A DNA stretch of 64,000 bases from Teretinema sp964641135 (GTDB lineage: Bacteria; Spirochaetota; Spirochaetia; Treponematales; Treponemataceae): contig CAZXJV010000003.1 of the NCBI GenBank assembly GCA_964641135.1, forward strand, positions 3,851 to 67,850, in the 5' to 3' direction. The notes below the pieces were generated by a model. It worked only from the letters and a program-made list of their open reading frames with translations, did no database searches and was not told where the DNA came from. This document shows, piece by piece, positions 24,885-33,355 of this stretch. Made by a program: the position numbers and the translations under genes. Position 1 is the stretch's first letter; the number at the start of each line of letters is the position of its first letter.

Positions 24885-25967
24885 TCAGTGTGCTCCTTTT
24901 GTGCTGTCTATCAGAGACATGAAGGTGTCAAAAAGGTAGGCGGTTTCCCGCGGTCCGGGACTGGCTTCAGGATGAAACTGAACCGAGGAAACAGGTTTGT
25001 TTTTGAAACGCAGCCCTTCAACTGAACCGTCATTGACATTAATATGGCTTATTTCTGCTACCGCAGCATCAACGGTATCCGGTATTACACAATAGCCGTG
25101 ATTCTGGCTGGACATATACACCCGCCCTGTTGCAAGGTCCTTGACCGGATGATTCGCGCCGCGATGGCCGAATTTGAGCCGCCCGGTGTCAAACCCGGCA
25201 GCAAGAGCCAGAAGCTGATGCCCGAGACAGATCGAAAAAAGCGGAATGCCTGAATCTGCCAGCTCACGGATGTGCCTGAGAATTCCGGAACAGTCCTTGG
25301 GGTCACCGGGACCGTTGGAAAGCATAATGCCGTCCGGTTCGGAGTCGAGGATAATGTATGCCGGCGTGTCCCAGGGCCATACTGTGACAGTACAGTCGCG
25401 GGCAAGGAGGGAGTTGATAATGTTCTGCTTCGCTCCGAAGTCCATCAGGGCAATTCTCCTGCTTCCCGTTCCACAGGTTTCGGGATGTTTACGGCTTACG
25501 CGTATAACACTGTGACGGACTGTCCACTCGCGTATTTCCGGCAGGCGGATGCCGGGTTCACCGGGGCGCTGGGGTGTTATCAGTCCATTCATGGTACCGT
25601 TTTCCCGCAGTGTTCTGGTCAGCGCCCGGGTATCTATATCGGAAAGCACCGGAATCCGGTTTCGCGCCATATAGTCGGCAAATGATTCTTCGTTTCGGTA
25701 ATTGCTCGGGAAACGTGCCAGCTCGCGTACAATAAGGGCCGAAAGCCAGGGCTTTGATGATTCTGTATCTGATTTATTCGCTCCGTAGTTGCCGATCATG
25801 GGATAGGTTAATACGACAGCCTGCCCCTCGTAGGACGGATCCGTTACTGTCTCCTGATATCCTGTCATTGAGGTTGTAAACACAACCTCGCACAGTACCT
25901 CTTTTTCCTCTCCGTGAAGGGTGCCTTCAAAGACCGTTCCGTCTTCCAGAATCAGATAACCTTTCAT
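24885..25967 (-). CDS. carA: carbamoyl-phosphate synthase, small (glutaminase) subunit
   Basis: The 360-residue amidotransferase hydrolyses glutamine to supply ammonia to CarB. It has the N-terminal CarA domain (FEGTLHGEE, FTTSMTGYQETVTDPSY) and a class I glutaminase domain. The catalytic Cys is in FSICLGHQLLALAAG and the His and Glu are in VQFHPEASPGP. A promoter is at 26000-26028 and a GAGG ribosome-binding site precedes the ATG. It lies directly upstream of carB and opposite the glnA 3' end across a 372-bp AT-rich gap. Confidence 0.97.
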   Translation of the reverse strand: MKGYLILEDGTVFEGTLHGEEKEVLCEVVFTTSMTGYQETVTDPSYEGQAVVLTYPMIGNYGANKSDTESSKPWLSALIVRELARFPSNYRNEESFADYMARNRIPVLSDIDTRALTRTLRENGTMNGLITPQRPGEPGIRLPEIREWTVRHSVIRVSRKHPETCGTGSRRIALMDFGAKQNIINSLLARDCTVTVWPWDTPAYIILDSEPDGIMLSNGPGDPKDCSGILRHIRELADSGIPLFSICLGHQLLALAAGFDTGRLKFGHRGANHPVKDLATGRVYMSSQNHGYCVIPDTVDAAVAEISHINVNDGSVEGLRFKNKPVSSVQFHPEASPGPRETAYLFDTFMSLIDSTKGAH

Positions 25968-25999
25968 TTTTGCCTCGTTTGGTGGCTTGCACCGCTGTT

Positions 26000-26028
26000 A
26001 CTGTATCATGTCACCCGCTTTGATGCAA
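26000..26028 (-). promoter_or_regulatory. carAB promoter
   Basis: TTGCAT (26028-26023), a 17-nt spacer and TACAGT (26005-26000) predict a start near 25993, a leader of about 25 nt that carries a ribosome-binding site. Confidence 0.6.
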
Positions 26029-26253
26029 TATTTTCATGAAAAATCCTTCTGACAATTGATTTTTATGTAAAAATGAAAATACAACTGTTTATTTCTGAAT
26101 AATTATGCTTTTATTGCGGTGTATTGTCCTAAAACAAATAGTATTTATGATGTCAAACAGTATAAACAATAAAAAACTGGTTTTTTCCTGAAAAATAGTA
26201 CTCAAAAAACGGGTTTCCGGAAAAAACACCAATCGTTACAATCTTTAAAAAAA

Positions 26254-26280
26254 CAAAAAAAGTCCCGGTTTCCCGGGACT
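26254..26280 (-). terminator. glnA intrinsic terminator
   Basis: AGTCCCGG and its complement (26261-26280) enclose a 4-nt loop. On the minus strand the hairpin is followed by a run of seven T and then further T-rich sequence. Confidence 0.9.
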
Positions 26281-26339
26281 GTATCCAACAGGCTGCCGAC
26301 AACTCGATCCGTGTCATCAGCCTGTACGCTTGTGTTGAA

Positions 26340-27671
26340 TCAATATTTTGCCAGATAGTTATCCACTTCCCATTTGGTTATTCGGGTTTTATAATCCAGC
26401 CACTCCAGTTCTTTTGCTTCGATGTATTTTTCAAAACTGTGTTCACCAAGGACATCCCTGATCAGCGTGTCTTTTTTCATTTCCGCGAGAGCTTCTCCAA
26501 GATCTGCCGGCAGGGCTTCAACCTTGCGGCGTTTGCGTTCGGCCGGGCTTAACTCATAGATGTTTCCATCAACCGCAGGCGGCGGCTGCATTTTTTGTTC
26601 AATCCCTTCAAGTCCGGCAGCGAGTACCAGAGCCAGTGCAAGATACGGATTTGCTGACGGATCAGGACTGCGAAGCTCAACGCGACTTGAATGTCCGGTA
26701 GCTGTGGGAATCCGGATCAGCGGGCTCCGGTTGCGGGCTGACCAGGCAATGTACACAGGGGCTTCATATTCCGGAACCAGACGTTTATATGAATTAACCA
26801 GGGGGTTGGTAATTGCCGTTATACCCTTCATGTGTCTCATGATGCCTGCAATAAAATGATAAGCCTGTGGAGACAGTCCGTTCGGATCCTTTTCATTCCA
26901 GAAAGCATTTTCGTGGCCCTGCGACAAAGACATGTTCAGGTGCATACCGGAGCCTGCAATACCGAAGATCGGTTTGGGCATAAAGGTTGCATGCAGTCCA
27001 TGACGGTGGGCTATTGTTTTTACTGCAAGCTTGAACGTCATCATCCGGTCAGCAGCTTCAAGGGCCTCGCAATATTTAAAGTCAATTTCATGCTGACCGT
27101 GAGCGCATTCGTGATGCGACGCTTCGATCTCGAATCCCATTTCTTCCAGGGTCAAAACCATATCTCGCCGGGCATTTTCTCCCAGATCAATCGGCCCCAT
27201 GTCAAAATACCCTCCGGTATCCATGGTCCGCAAGGTCGGTTCTCCCTGCTCATTCGTATGGAAAAGGAAGAACTCCAGTTCCGGGCCCACGTTCAACGAG
27301 TATCCCATGTCGGAACATTTGGCGAGCACGTTTTTCAGAACCTGGCGCGGCGAACCAAGGAATGGTGTCCCGTCAGGCTTGTAAACATCACAGATCAGCC
27401 GGGCAACCCGGTTTGGTCCTGCCCTCCAGGGAAACAGACAGAAGGTGTTCAGGTCGGGGCGGAGCATCATGTCCGATTCTTCGATACGTACAAAGCCTTC
27501 TATGGAAGAGCCGTCAAACATACATTTGTTTTCCAGGGCTTTTTCCAGCTGTGAGATTGTTATAGCAACATTCTTGAGCGTTCCGAAAATATCGGTAAAC
27601 TGAAGGCGTATAAACCGCACATCGTTTTCAGCAACAAGCTTGATAATATCGTCTTTGGTATAATTGAACAT
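26340..27671 (-). CDS. glnA: glutamine synthetase type I (GSI-alpha subtype)
   Basis: The 443-residue enzyme joins ammonia and glutamate using ATP. Its length and motifs fit GSI-alpha, as in Bacillus: MFDGSSIEGFVRIEESDM with the feedback-associated Arg, NVGPELEFFLF, and the glutamate flap around NPLVNSYKRLVPEYEAPVYI. The adenylylation Tyr loop of GSI-beta enzymes is not present, so control is likely by feedback or repression. I chose ATG 27671 (MFNYTKDD) over an in-frame start at 27806 that adds 45 unrelated residues. No Shine-Dalgarno is present, and the -10 box of its promoter lies only 5 nt before the ATG, so the mRNA looks leaderless. Confidence 0.95.
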   Translation of the reverse strand: MFNYTKDDIIKLVAENDVRFIRLQFTDIFGTLKNVAITISQLEKALENKCMFDGSSIEGFVRIEESDMMLRPDLNTFCLFPWRAGPNRVARLICDVYKPDGTPFLGSPRQVLKNVLAKCSDMGYSLNVGPELEFFLFHTNEQGEPTLRTMDTGGYFDMGPIDLGENARRDMVLTLEEMGFEIEASHHECAHGQHEIDFKYCEALEAADRMMTFKLAVKTIAHRHGLHATFMPKPIFGIAGSGMHLNMSLSQGHENAFWNEKDPNGLSPQAYHFIAGIMRHMKGITAITNPLVNSYKRLVPEYEAPVYIAWSARNRSPLIRIPTATGHSSRVELRSPDPSANPYLALALVLAAGLEGIEQKMQPPPAVDGNIYELSPAERKRRKVEALPADLGEALAEMKKDTLIRDVLGEHSFEKYIEAKELEWLDYKTRITKWEVDNYLAKY

Positions 27672-27676
27672 ACGGT

Positions 27677-27706
27677 ATACTAGCCGACCTGCTGGTTCTC
27701 TGACAA
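27677..27706 (-). promoter_or_regulatory. glnA promoter giving a leaderless start
   Basis: TTGTCA (27706-27701), an 18-nt spacer and TAGTAT (27682-27677) end 5 nt before the start codon, so transcription should begin at or within 2 nt of the A of ATG. Confidence 0.6.
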
Positions 27707-28018
27707 GCACCCGCCGGTTCCGGTGTCCTGGTAGTACAGGCTGTTCAATTGTGATATTCCACGCACATGGATGCGTTAATTTCAACAGAAGTGCGGTATT
27801 CTGCACTGTTTTCTTCTATTTGCACTATTCATTCCAGGGTGAAATCTGTATACTGTCATCGTAGTCAACGTAAGCAAGCGTTAAGCAACGAAGAAATCAC
27901 CAGCCCGACGACCGGTCATGAATGGATACAATCCGCCTTCGTTCAGTAAACGCTTTTGGAACCGTGCTTGAACACCCTGACGGGCGTTCAAGCCACTGAA
28001 CAGGAAAAGGAACATTCC
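27707..28018. other. helicase 5' region, no gene (about 310 bp)
   Basis: No credible gene is present. A possible -10 box TATACT at 27849-27854 lacks a clear -35. A hairpin (27967-27973 with 27986-27992, extended by CCC/GGG inside) lies just before the ribosome-binding site of the downstream helicase. This long leader could carry temperature or autoregulatory control, as is common for such helicases, but nothing in the sequence proves it. Confidence 0.4.
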
Positions 28019-29929
28019 ATGACCCAAAAAATCGCTGAAGCGAAAGAACTGTCTTTCGCCGATCTCGGTCTTGATGAAGTAATTCTCAAGGCCATCGAAG
28101 TCAAGGGCTTTACCGCCCCCACACCCATTCAGGTACTTGCCATTCCGCGTCTGCTGGACGGAGATGCCAATGTTATTGCCAAAGCCCGTACCGGGACCGG
28201 CAAAACTGCCGCTTTCGGACTGCCCCTGGTACAGGAACTCCGCTCGGATAACGGACACCCCCGCGCCCTTGTGCTTGTTCCCACCCGTGAACTGGCAATA
28301 CAGGTTGCCACCGAAATAGAATCATTGCGAAGCGGTCAGTTTCCCCGAACTGTTACTGTATATGGCGGCGCTTCCATTGTGGATCAGCTGCGCAAACTGC
28401 GAAGCGGTGTAGAAGTTGTTGTCGGAACACCCGGCCGTGTAATAGATCACCTTGAACGCGGATCACTGGATCTGTCCAAGATTGAATACTTTATCCTTGA
28501 TGAAGCCGATGAAATGCTCAATATGGGTTTTATTGATGATATAGAAGCCATTTTCGGAAAAGCAAATCCTGATGCCCGTTCATTGATGTTTTCGGCCACC
28601 ATGCCGCCTCAAATCCTGTCAATCGCTTCCAGTTTTCTGGGTGATTATGAAATCGTGGAAGAGGAATCCCGGCCTGAAGAACCGATACTGACTGAACAGT
28701 ATTGGTGGCAGGTACGCGAGGATGATAAAACAGAAGCACTGGTAAGGCTGATAGATTCGGCACAGGATTTTTACGGATTGGTGTTTTGTCAAACAAAGGC
28801 GGACACCGATGCTGTGGCCCGCGAGCTGGATGAACGCCATTATCAGGCTGCAGCCCTGCATGGCGATATCGCACAAAGCCAGCGTGAAAAGATCCTTGGA
28901 CGTTTCCGCAATAAAAAAACCCGCATACTGGTTGCTACTGATGTTGCAGCACGCGGTATTGATGTTGAAGGACTAACCCATGTTATCAATTATGCATTGC
29001 CCTTTGACGGTCCTACCTACACGCATCGCATCGGTCGCACAGGCCGGGCCGGTGCCAGCGGTATTGCGGTTACCTTTGTGCGGCCTGAAGAACGACGCCG
29101 GCTTGGCTATCTGCGCCATCATGCCCGCGGAGAGATAAAAGAAGGCAAGATTCCCTCTGTTGAAGAAGTTCTTACAATCAAACGCGAACGGCTTATGGAA
29201 ACCACCCGTACCGCGGTTGCTTCATTTTTACCGGTAACAGACGGAGAAACCGTATCCAATGCTGCCGGAACAGTACCCCGGGAATTGACTGCCTTTGCTG
29301 CGGAGCTGGTAAAAGATCGTGACGCGGAGGCTGTCCTTGCTGCGGTTCTTGCGGTTGAATACGGCCGCGAGGTTTCTGCAGAACAGTATCGCGAGATTCG
29401 ACAGATGCGCAGTAATGCTGCAGATCGTACCCATGTTCGTCTGTACATTGGACTGGGCCGCCGGGATGGAATGACCCGTCGCGGAATTGCCCAGTTTTTC
29501 AGGGACCTGCTTGGCATTCCCGAACGTCTTGTTGACCGGATAGAAGTTATGGACGCTTTTTCGCTTGCCACACTTCCAGCAGATGCAGCGGTCGCTGCTC
29601 TTGATCTTTCAAAACAGCGGCGTAATGTACCTCATATGCATGTTGATGTTAAGGACGGCGGCGGGGATTTTTCTTCCGGTCCACGGCCCGGACGGCCCCG
29701 CTTTTCACGCGGTCCGGAAGGCGGACGCGGATTTGAAGGCGGGCGCGGCCCGGGCGGTCATGGCCCCCGCGGCGACCGTGGCGGTTACGCCGGCCGTGGT
29801 GAACGACAGGACAGGGGCGGATACAAGGATCGCCCTGAACGGGCCGAGCGTTCCGAAGGCCGTCCGGTACGTACACGGGCCACAAAACCGGCCGGTGCAA
29901 AAGCCTATAAACAAAAATCGCAGGATTGA
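28019..29929 (+). CDS. DEAD-box ATP-dependent RNA helicase with DbpA-type RNA-binding domain
   Basis: The 636-residue helicase has the full motif set: the Q motif (FTAPTPIQ), Walker A ARTGTGKT, PTRELAIQ, TPGRVIDH, DEADEMLN, SATMPPQ and HRIGRTGRAG. A DbpA/CsdA-like RNA-binding module follows (HVRLYIGLGRRDGMTRRGIAQFF). The last 90 residues are a low-complexity Gly/Arg/Asp tail with repeated RGG-like units. Roles in ribosome assembly or cold adaptation are family knowledge. ATG 28019 follows AAGGAA by 7 nt and is preferred to 27956. The tail DNA is GC-rich and repetitive. A 30-bp inverted repeat follows the stop. Confidence 0.93.
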   Translation: MTQKIAEAKELSFADLGLDEVILKAIEVKGFTAPTPIQVLAIPRLLDGDANVIAKARTGTGKTAAFGLPLVQELRSDNGHPRALVLVPTRELAIQVATEIESLRSGQFPRTVTVYGGASIVDQLRKLRSGVEVVVGTPGRVIDHLERGSLDLSKIEYFILDEADEMLNMGFIDDIEAIFGKANPDARSLMFSATMPPQILSIASSFLGDYEIVEEESRPEEPILTEQYWWQVREDDKTEALVRLIDSAQDFYGLVFCQTKADTDAVARELDERHYQAAALHGDIAQSQREKILGRFRNKKTRILVATDVAARGIDVEGLTHVINYALPFDGPTYTHRIGRTGRAGASGIAVTFVRPEERRRLGYLRHHARGEIKEGKIPSVEEVLTIKRERLMETTRTAVASFLPVTDGETVSNAAGTVPRELTAFAAELVKDRDAEAVLAAVLAVEYGREVSAEQYREIRQMRSNAADRTHVRLYIGLGRRDGMTRRGIAQFFRDLLGIPERLVDRIEVMDAFSLATLPADAAVAALDLSKQRRNVPHMHVDVKDGGGDFSSGPRPGRPRFSRGPEGGRGFEGGRGPGGHGPRGDRGGYAGRGERQDRGGYKDRPERAERSEGRPVRTRATKPAGAKAYKQKSQD

Positions 29930-29935
29930 CAGACC

Positions 29936-29965
29936 GATGACAAAGGCGGTTCCGCCTTTGTCATC
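29936..29965. repeat. perfect inverted repeat between convergent genes
   Basis: Arms 29936-29949 and 29952-29965 are exact complements with a 2-nt spacer. It may be a bidirectional transcription-end structure, but neither side has a T-tract. Confidence 0.7.
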
Positions 29966-29987
29966 AGACAGTTCCCGGTAACAGCGG

Positions 29988-30866
29988 TTAACAATTAGTC
30001 TTGTATGAGTTCAGCCAGCGTTGCAGCGGGGTGATCCAGTAATCATCATTGCAACCTTCAAGAAAAAGCTGTTCATACATGTCTGCGATATGTTCCCGAA
30101 TTGCTGCTGCCTTGCCTGTTTCGACTGACGGAGATTCAATAAACAGAGCATTGATAAAGGTTGTAACCTCGGTTGGAGTAACGTCTGCCGGGGTTATCTG
30201 TGTCATTGCATACAGGGCTGCCGGTATACAGTTGACGCTATGCTGTTTGATATACAATACCGTTTCTGTAATTTGTACAGCACCTGCAAACAATTCCCGG
30301 TCAAGTGCCTGGCGTTCTGTTTCTGTTAATTCCAGTTCTTTCATTGTTTTTCGGAAAAAACTGTAGCATAGTACAACGATTATAACGTGCAGACTTGGAA
30401 CGCACAGATAATGCGGATCAAACAGATGGATAGTCAAAAATTTTCCGCGCCGGTATTTCGGACGGTCGGTTGTAGTCATTCTGTAACGGTACACCTCTGA
30501 TGCATCGCGGTAACAGCGGTCAACCAATAGCAAAAAGTCAACGATGACCGGAATTGCAACACGGCGGCCGAATCGTCTGAGCACGTAACCGAGCGGACGT
30601 ATCCAGAATGCAACAAAATCCAGATAGATATGAACCATTCCGGGAATAAAGGGAACGGCCTCATCCAGTTCATGGTCAACATGGATGATCGGAATTTTTT
30701 TGAATCCGAATTTGACAGCAAACTGTAAAAAGAAGAAATCGCGAAGCACAGTAATCACATACACCGCGAAAGGCTTAAACGCCTGAAAACTGGTCAGACA
30801 GGTAAAAAATACCGGCAGGATGTGATCTGTCCTGGTGGTCATATTGCGGTTCACTTTCTGTCTCAT
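29988..30866 (-). CDS. membrane protein with degenerate PAP2-like motifs
   Basis: The 292-residue protein has several hydrophobic segments (residues about 20-60, 75-115, 155-175). Two short motifs recall the PAP2/Aur1-type phosphatase superfamily: PSLHVIIV near residue 157 (usual PSxH) and YIKQHSVNCIPAALYA near 205, where the usual Asp after His is replaced by Cys. If real, the active site is altered, so catalysis is uncertain. The ATG overlaps the metH stop (ATGA), putting it third in the metF-metH operon, an odd partner for one-carbon enzymes. Function unknown. Confidence 0.6.
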   Translation of the reverse strand: MRQKVNRNMTTRTDHILPVFFTCLTSFQAFKPFAVYVITVLRDFFFLQFAVKFGFKKIPIIHVDHELDEAVPFIPGMVHIYLDFVAFWIRPLGYVLRRFGRRVAIPVIVDFLLLVDRCYRDASEVYRYRMTTTDRPKYRRGKFLTIHLFDPHYLCVPSLHVIIVVLCYSFFRKTMKELELTETERQALDRELFAGAVQITETVLYIKQHSVNCIPAALYAMTQITPADVTPTEVTTFINALFIESPSVETGKAAAIREHIADMYEQLFLEGCNDDYWITPLQRWLNSYKTNC

Positions 30867-33355
30867 TTTCCGAACACCTCTTTGGCAATACGCACTGATG
30901 CCATTGCATCAGCGGCATAATAGTCAGCTCCGATCCGGGAAGCGTAATCTTCGGTAAGAACCGCTCCTCCGACCATAACCGGACAGCTGATCCCTGCTTC
31001 CCGAAGGGCTTGTATGGTCTTCTCCATATTTGCCACAGTGGTGGTCATAAGCGCCGAAAGGCCTATTAACCCGGGTGTATCAGAGGCTGCCCGTTCAACA
31101 ACCATCGAAACCGGAACGTCCTTGCCCAGGTCAATAACAGTATATCCGTAGTTTTCAAGCATTGCTTTTACAATGTTTTTGCCGATGTCGTGAATATCTC
31201 CTTCCACTGTTGCCATCAGAATAGTTCCCCTGCTTTGGCCTGCCTGGCCTGAAGCTGCAAGATGTTCACGAATGACAGTAAAAGCTTTTGAAACAGTATC
31301 CGCACTGAGTAGCAGCTGCGGCAAAAACCTGCTGCCTGCTTCGTATTCTTTTCCGACAATATCAAGAGCGGGCACTATGCAGGTGTCAATTATTTCAAGC
31401 GGATTTAATCGCTGTAAAAGGATCTCCGCTGCGCATGCAGACCGGTCGCGCAGGCCTGAAATAATAATTCCTGCAAGGTCATCCGCACCGGGTTCGCCGG
31501 TATGAGTTCCTGCGGAACCTGAGCCCGGTGCAGCGGCGGAACCCGGTGCGGCGGCAGACCCGGTGCTTGCTGTTGTTGCTGATTTTTGTGCATCAGGTAC
31601 CGGGCGGCTGGAGTACCATGAAATGTATTCCATACAGTTTTCGTCTGTTGCCGTCAGGGCCCGCCATGATCGAAGAACATCCATCATCGGTTCTGAAAGG
31701 GGATTGATAATACATGAATCAAGGCCGGCTGAAAGAGCTGCTGTCAAAAAAACGGGGCTTATTACATCGCGACGCGGTAACCCGAACGATATATTGGATA
31801 CTCCCAGTACGGTATGCACACCCAGCTGTTCTTTCACCATGCGGATAGCATGAACGGTTTCCATCGCCTCTTTTTGCTGTGAACTGACGGTCAGTGTCAG
31901 GGTGTCTATCAAAATATCCCGTCGCTTGATTCCATAGCTTTCTGCGGTTTCTACGATTTTTTTTGCTATAGCAAGACGGCCCTGTGCTGTTGGCGGAATA
32001 CCGTCTTCATCCAGCGTAAGGGCTACAATCACACCCCCGTAGCGTGCTATCAGGGGAAATACAGCCTTCATGACTGATGCTTTACCGTTGACAGAGTTGA
32101 CAAGGGGTTTGCCGTTGTACACTCTGAGCGCCCGTTCAAGCACAACAGGTTCGCTGGAGTCAATCTGCAGAGGAACAGGCCATGTTTGCTGCAGAATTTT
32201 GACTGCTTCGCACATCAGGGCTGCCTCATCAATGCCCGGAAGTCCGACATTAACATCAAGGATATCCGCACCGTTCTGTATCTGGGCTGCTCCCTCGGAA
32301 AGAATATAATCCATGTTCCTGTTCAGCAGGGCTTCCTTGAGCTTTTTTTTGCCCGTAGGATTTATACGCTCGCCGATGATGACCGGTTGTACTCCTATCT
32401 GAACAGTGTTTGACCAGGATGTAACCTCGGTGCGGGTATGCTGTACAGAATCCCTGGGAGTACTCGTGCGGCAGTGTTTGGTCATTGCCGCAATATGCTC
32501 CGGCCGGGTACCGCAACAGCCGCCGATTATTCCGGCTCCTGCTGATACACAGGCATCAAGGGTGTCAGCAAACTCCTGTGGTGATACCTTGAAAACTGTG
32601 CGGCCGTTTTCCATAACCGGAAGTCCGGCATTCGGTTCGGCGAAGACCGGTATACCTGCATACCCTGCAAATGCCGTGGTAAGGCGAATAGCCTGATCCA
32701 GATCGCCTCCACAGTTAAAACCGACTGCTGCAGCTCCCAGCGACTCTGCAAGGGCAGCTACAGTGCGGGGGTCTGCGCCGGAAAGGGTACGGTCATTCGG
32801 CTGAAAGGTAACGCTTGCAATTACCGGCAGACTGCAGTTTTCGCGCACTGCAAGAAGAGCTGCCTTCAGTTCGTACAGATCGCTGATTGTTTCAATCAGA
32901 ACCAGATCTGCCAACGGGGCTCCGGCGCGAACCTGAACTGCATAGGCCTCAACAGCCTCTTCAAAGCTCAATGAGCCCATCGGTTCAAGGAGTTTTCCTG
33001 TTGGGCCCAGATCAAGGGCTACCAGGGCATGCGGAAAACCTTCTGTGGCCGACCGGGCTATCCGGCATGCGGCGACAACGCATTCTGCAGGTTCAAGTCT
33101 GTGTTCCTGCAGTTTGGAAGGAAAGGCACCGAAGGTATTTGTTAAAATGACATCTGCACCTGCTTCCAGATAGGCACGGTGAACTGCGGCTATTACCGCC
33201 GGGCGCCTGATATTCAGCTCCTCGGGGATGGTCCACTCAAGGGGTTCGCAGGAGCCGTCAGGATTTATCCCGCAACTGCGATATTCCTGAAGCAGAACTC
33301 CCATGCTGCCGTCAAAAAAAAGAGGACGACCGGAAGGCAGATTCTGGAGTTTCAT
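30863..33355 (-). CDS. metH: cobalamin-dependent methionine synthase lacking the reactivation domain
   Basis: The 830-residue protein methylates homocysteine with methyl-tetrahydrofolate through cobalamin. Three parts are visible. The homocysteine-methyltransferase domain (about 1-290) has Cys ligands in FNCGGD and GGCCGTRPEH. The pterin-binding domain (from about 320) starts GERINPTGKKKL. The cap plus B12 domain (from about 635) has the DIHDIGKNIV cobalamin-ligand motif. A low-complexity linker of repeated Ala-Ala-Pro-Gly-Ser (about residues 605-630) separates the last two. The C-terminal AdoMet reactivation domain of the 1,200-residue enzymes is missing. It overlaps metF by 4 bp, so the operon is metF-metH-PAP2-like. 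Confidence 0.9.
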   Translation of the reverse strand: MKLQNLPSGRPLFFDGSMGVLLQEYRSCGINPDGSCEPLEWTIPEELNIRRPAVIAAVHRAYLEAGADVILTNTFGAFPSKLQEHRLEPAECVVAACRIARSATEGFPHALVALDLGPTGKLLEPMGSLSFEEAVEAYAVQVRAGAPLADLVLIETISDLYELKAALLAVRENCSLPVIASVTFQPNDRTLSGADPRTVAALAESLGAAAVGFNCGGDLDQAIRLTTAFAGYAGIPVFAEPNAGLPVMENGRTVFKVSPQEFADTLDACVSAGAGIIGGCCGTRPEHIAAMTKHCRTSTPRDSVQHTRTEVTSWSNTVQIGVQPVIIGERINPTGKKKLKEALLNRNMDYILSEGAAQIQNGADILDVNVGLPGIDEAALMCEAVKILQQTWPVPLQIDSSEPVVLERALRVYNGKPLVNSVNGKASVMKAVFPLIARYGGVIVALTLDEDGIPPTAQGRLAIAKKIVETAESYGIKRRDILIDTLTLTVSSQQKEAMETVHAIRMVKEQLGVHTVLGVSNISFGLPRRDVISPVFLTAALSAGLDSCIINPLSEPMMDVLRSWRALTATDENCMEYISWYSSRPVPDAQKSATTASTGSAAAPGSAAAPGSGSAGTHTGEPGADDLAGIIISGLRDRSACAAEILLQRLNPLEIIDTCIVPALDIVGKEYEAGSRFLPQLLLSADTVSKAFTVIREHLAASGQAGQSRGTILMATVEGDIHDIGKNIVKAMLENYGYTVIDLGKDVPVSMVVERAASDTPGLIGLSALMTTTVANMEKTIQALREAGISCPVMVGGAVLTEDYASRIGADYYAADAMASVRIAKEVFGK

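Larger units (their letters stand above)
25968..26339. other. AT-rich intergenic region between carA and glnA (372 bp)
   Basis: No coding frame of note is present. It contains the carA promoter (26000-26028) near one end and the glnA terminator (26254-26280) near the other. Between them is about 200 bp of very AT-rich sequence with A- and T-tracts (for example around 26170-26250) that may bend DNA. I see no tRNA, riboswitch or repeat there. Confidence 0.6.

Noticed and set aside
29936..29965. Perfect inverted repeat taken as an intrinsic terminator
   Set aside because: Both sides lack a T-tract, so I list it as a repeat only.
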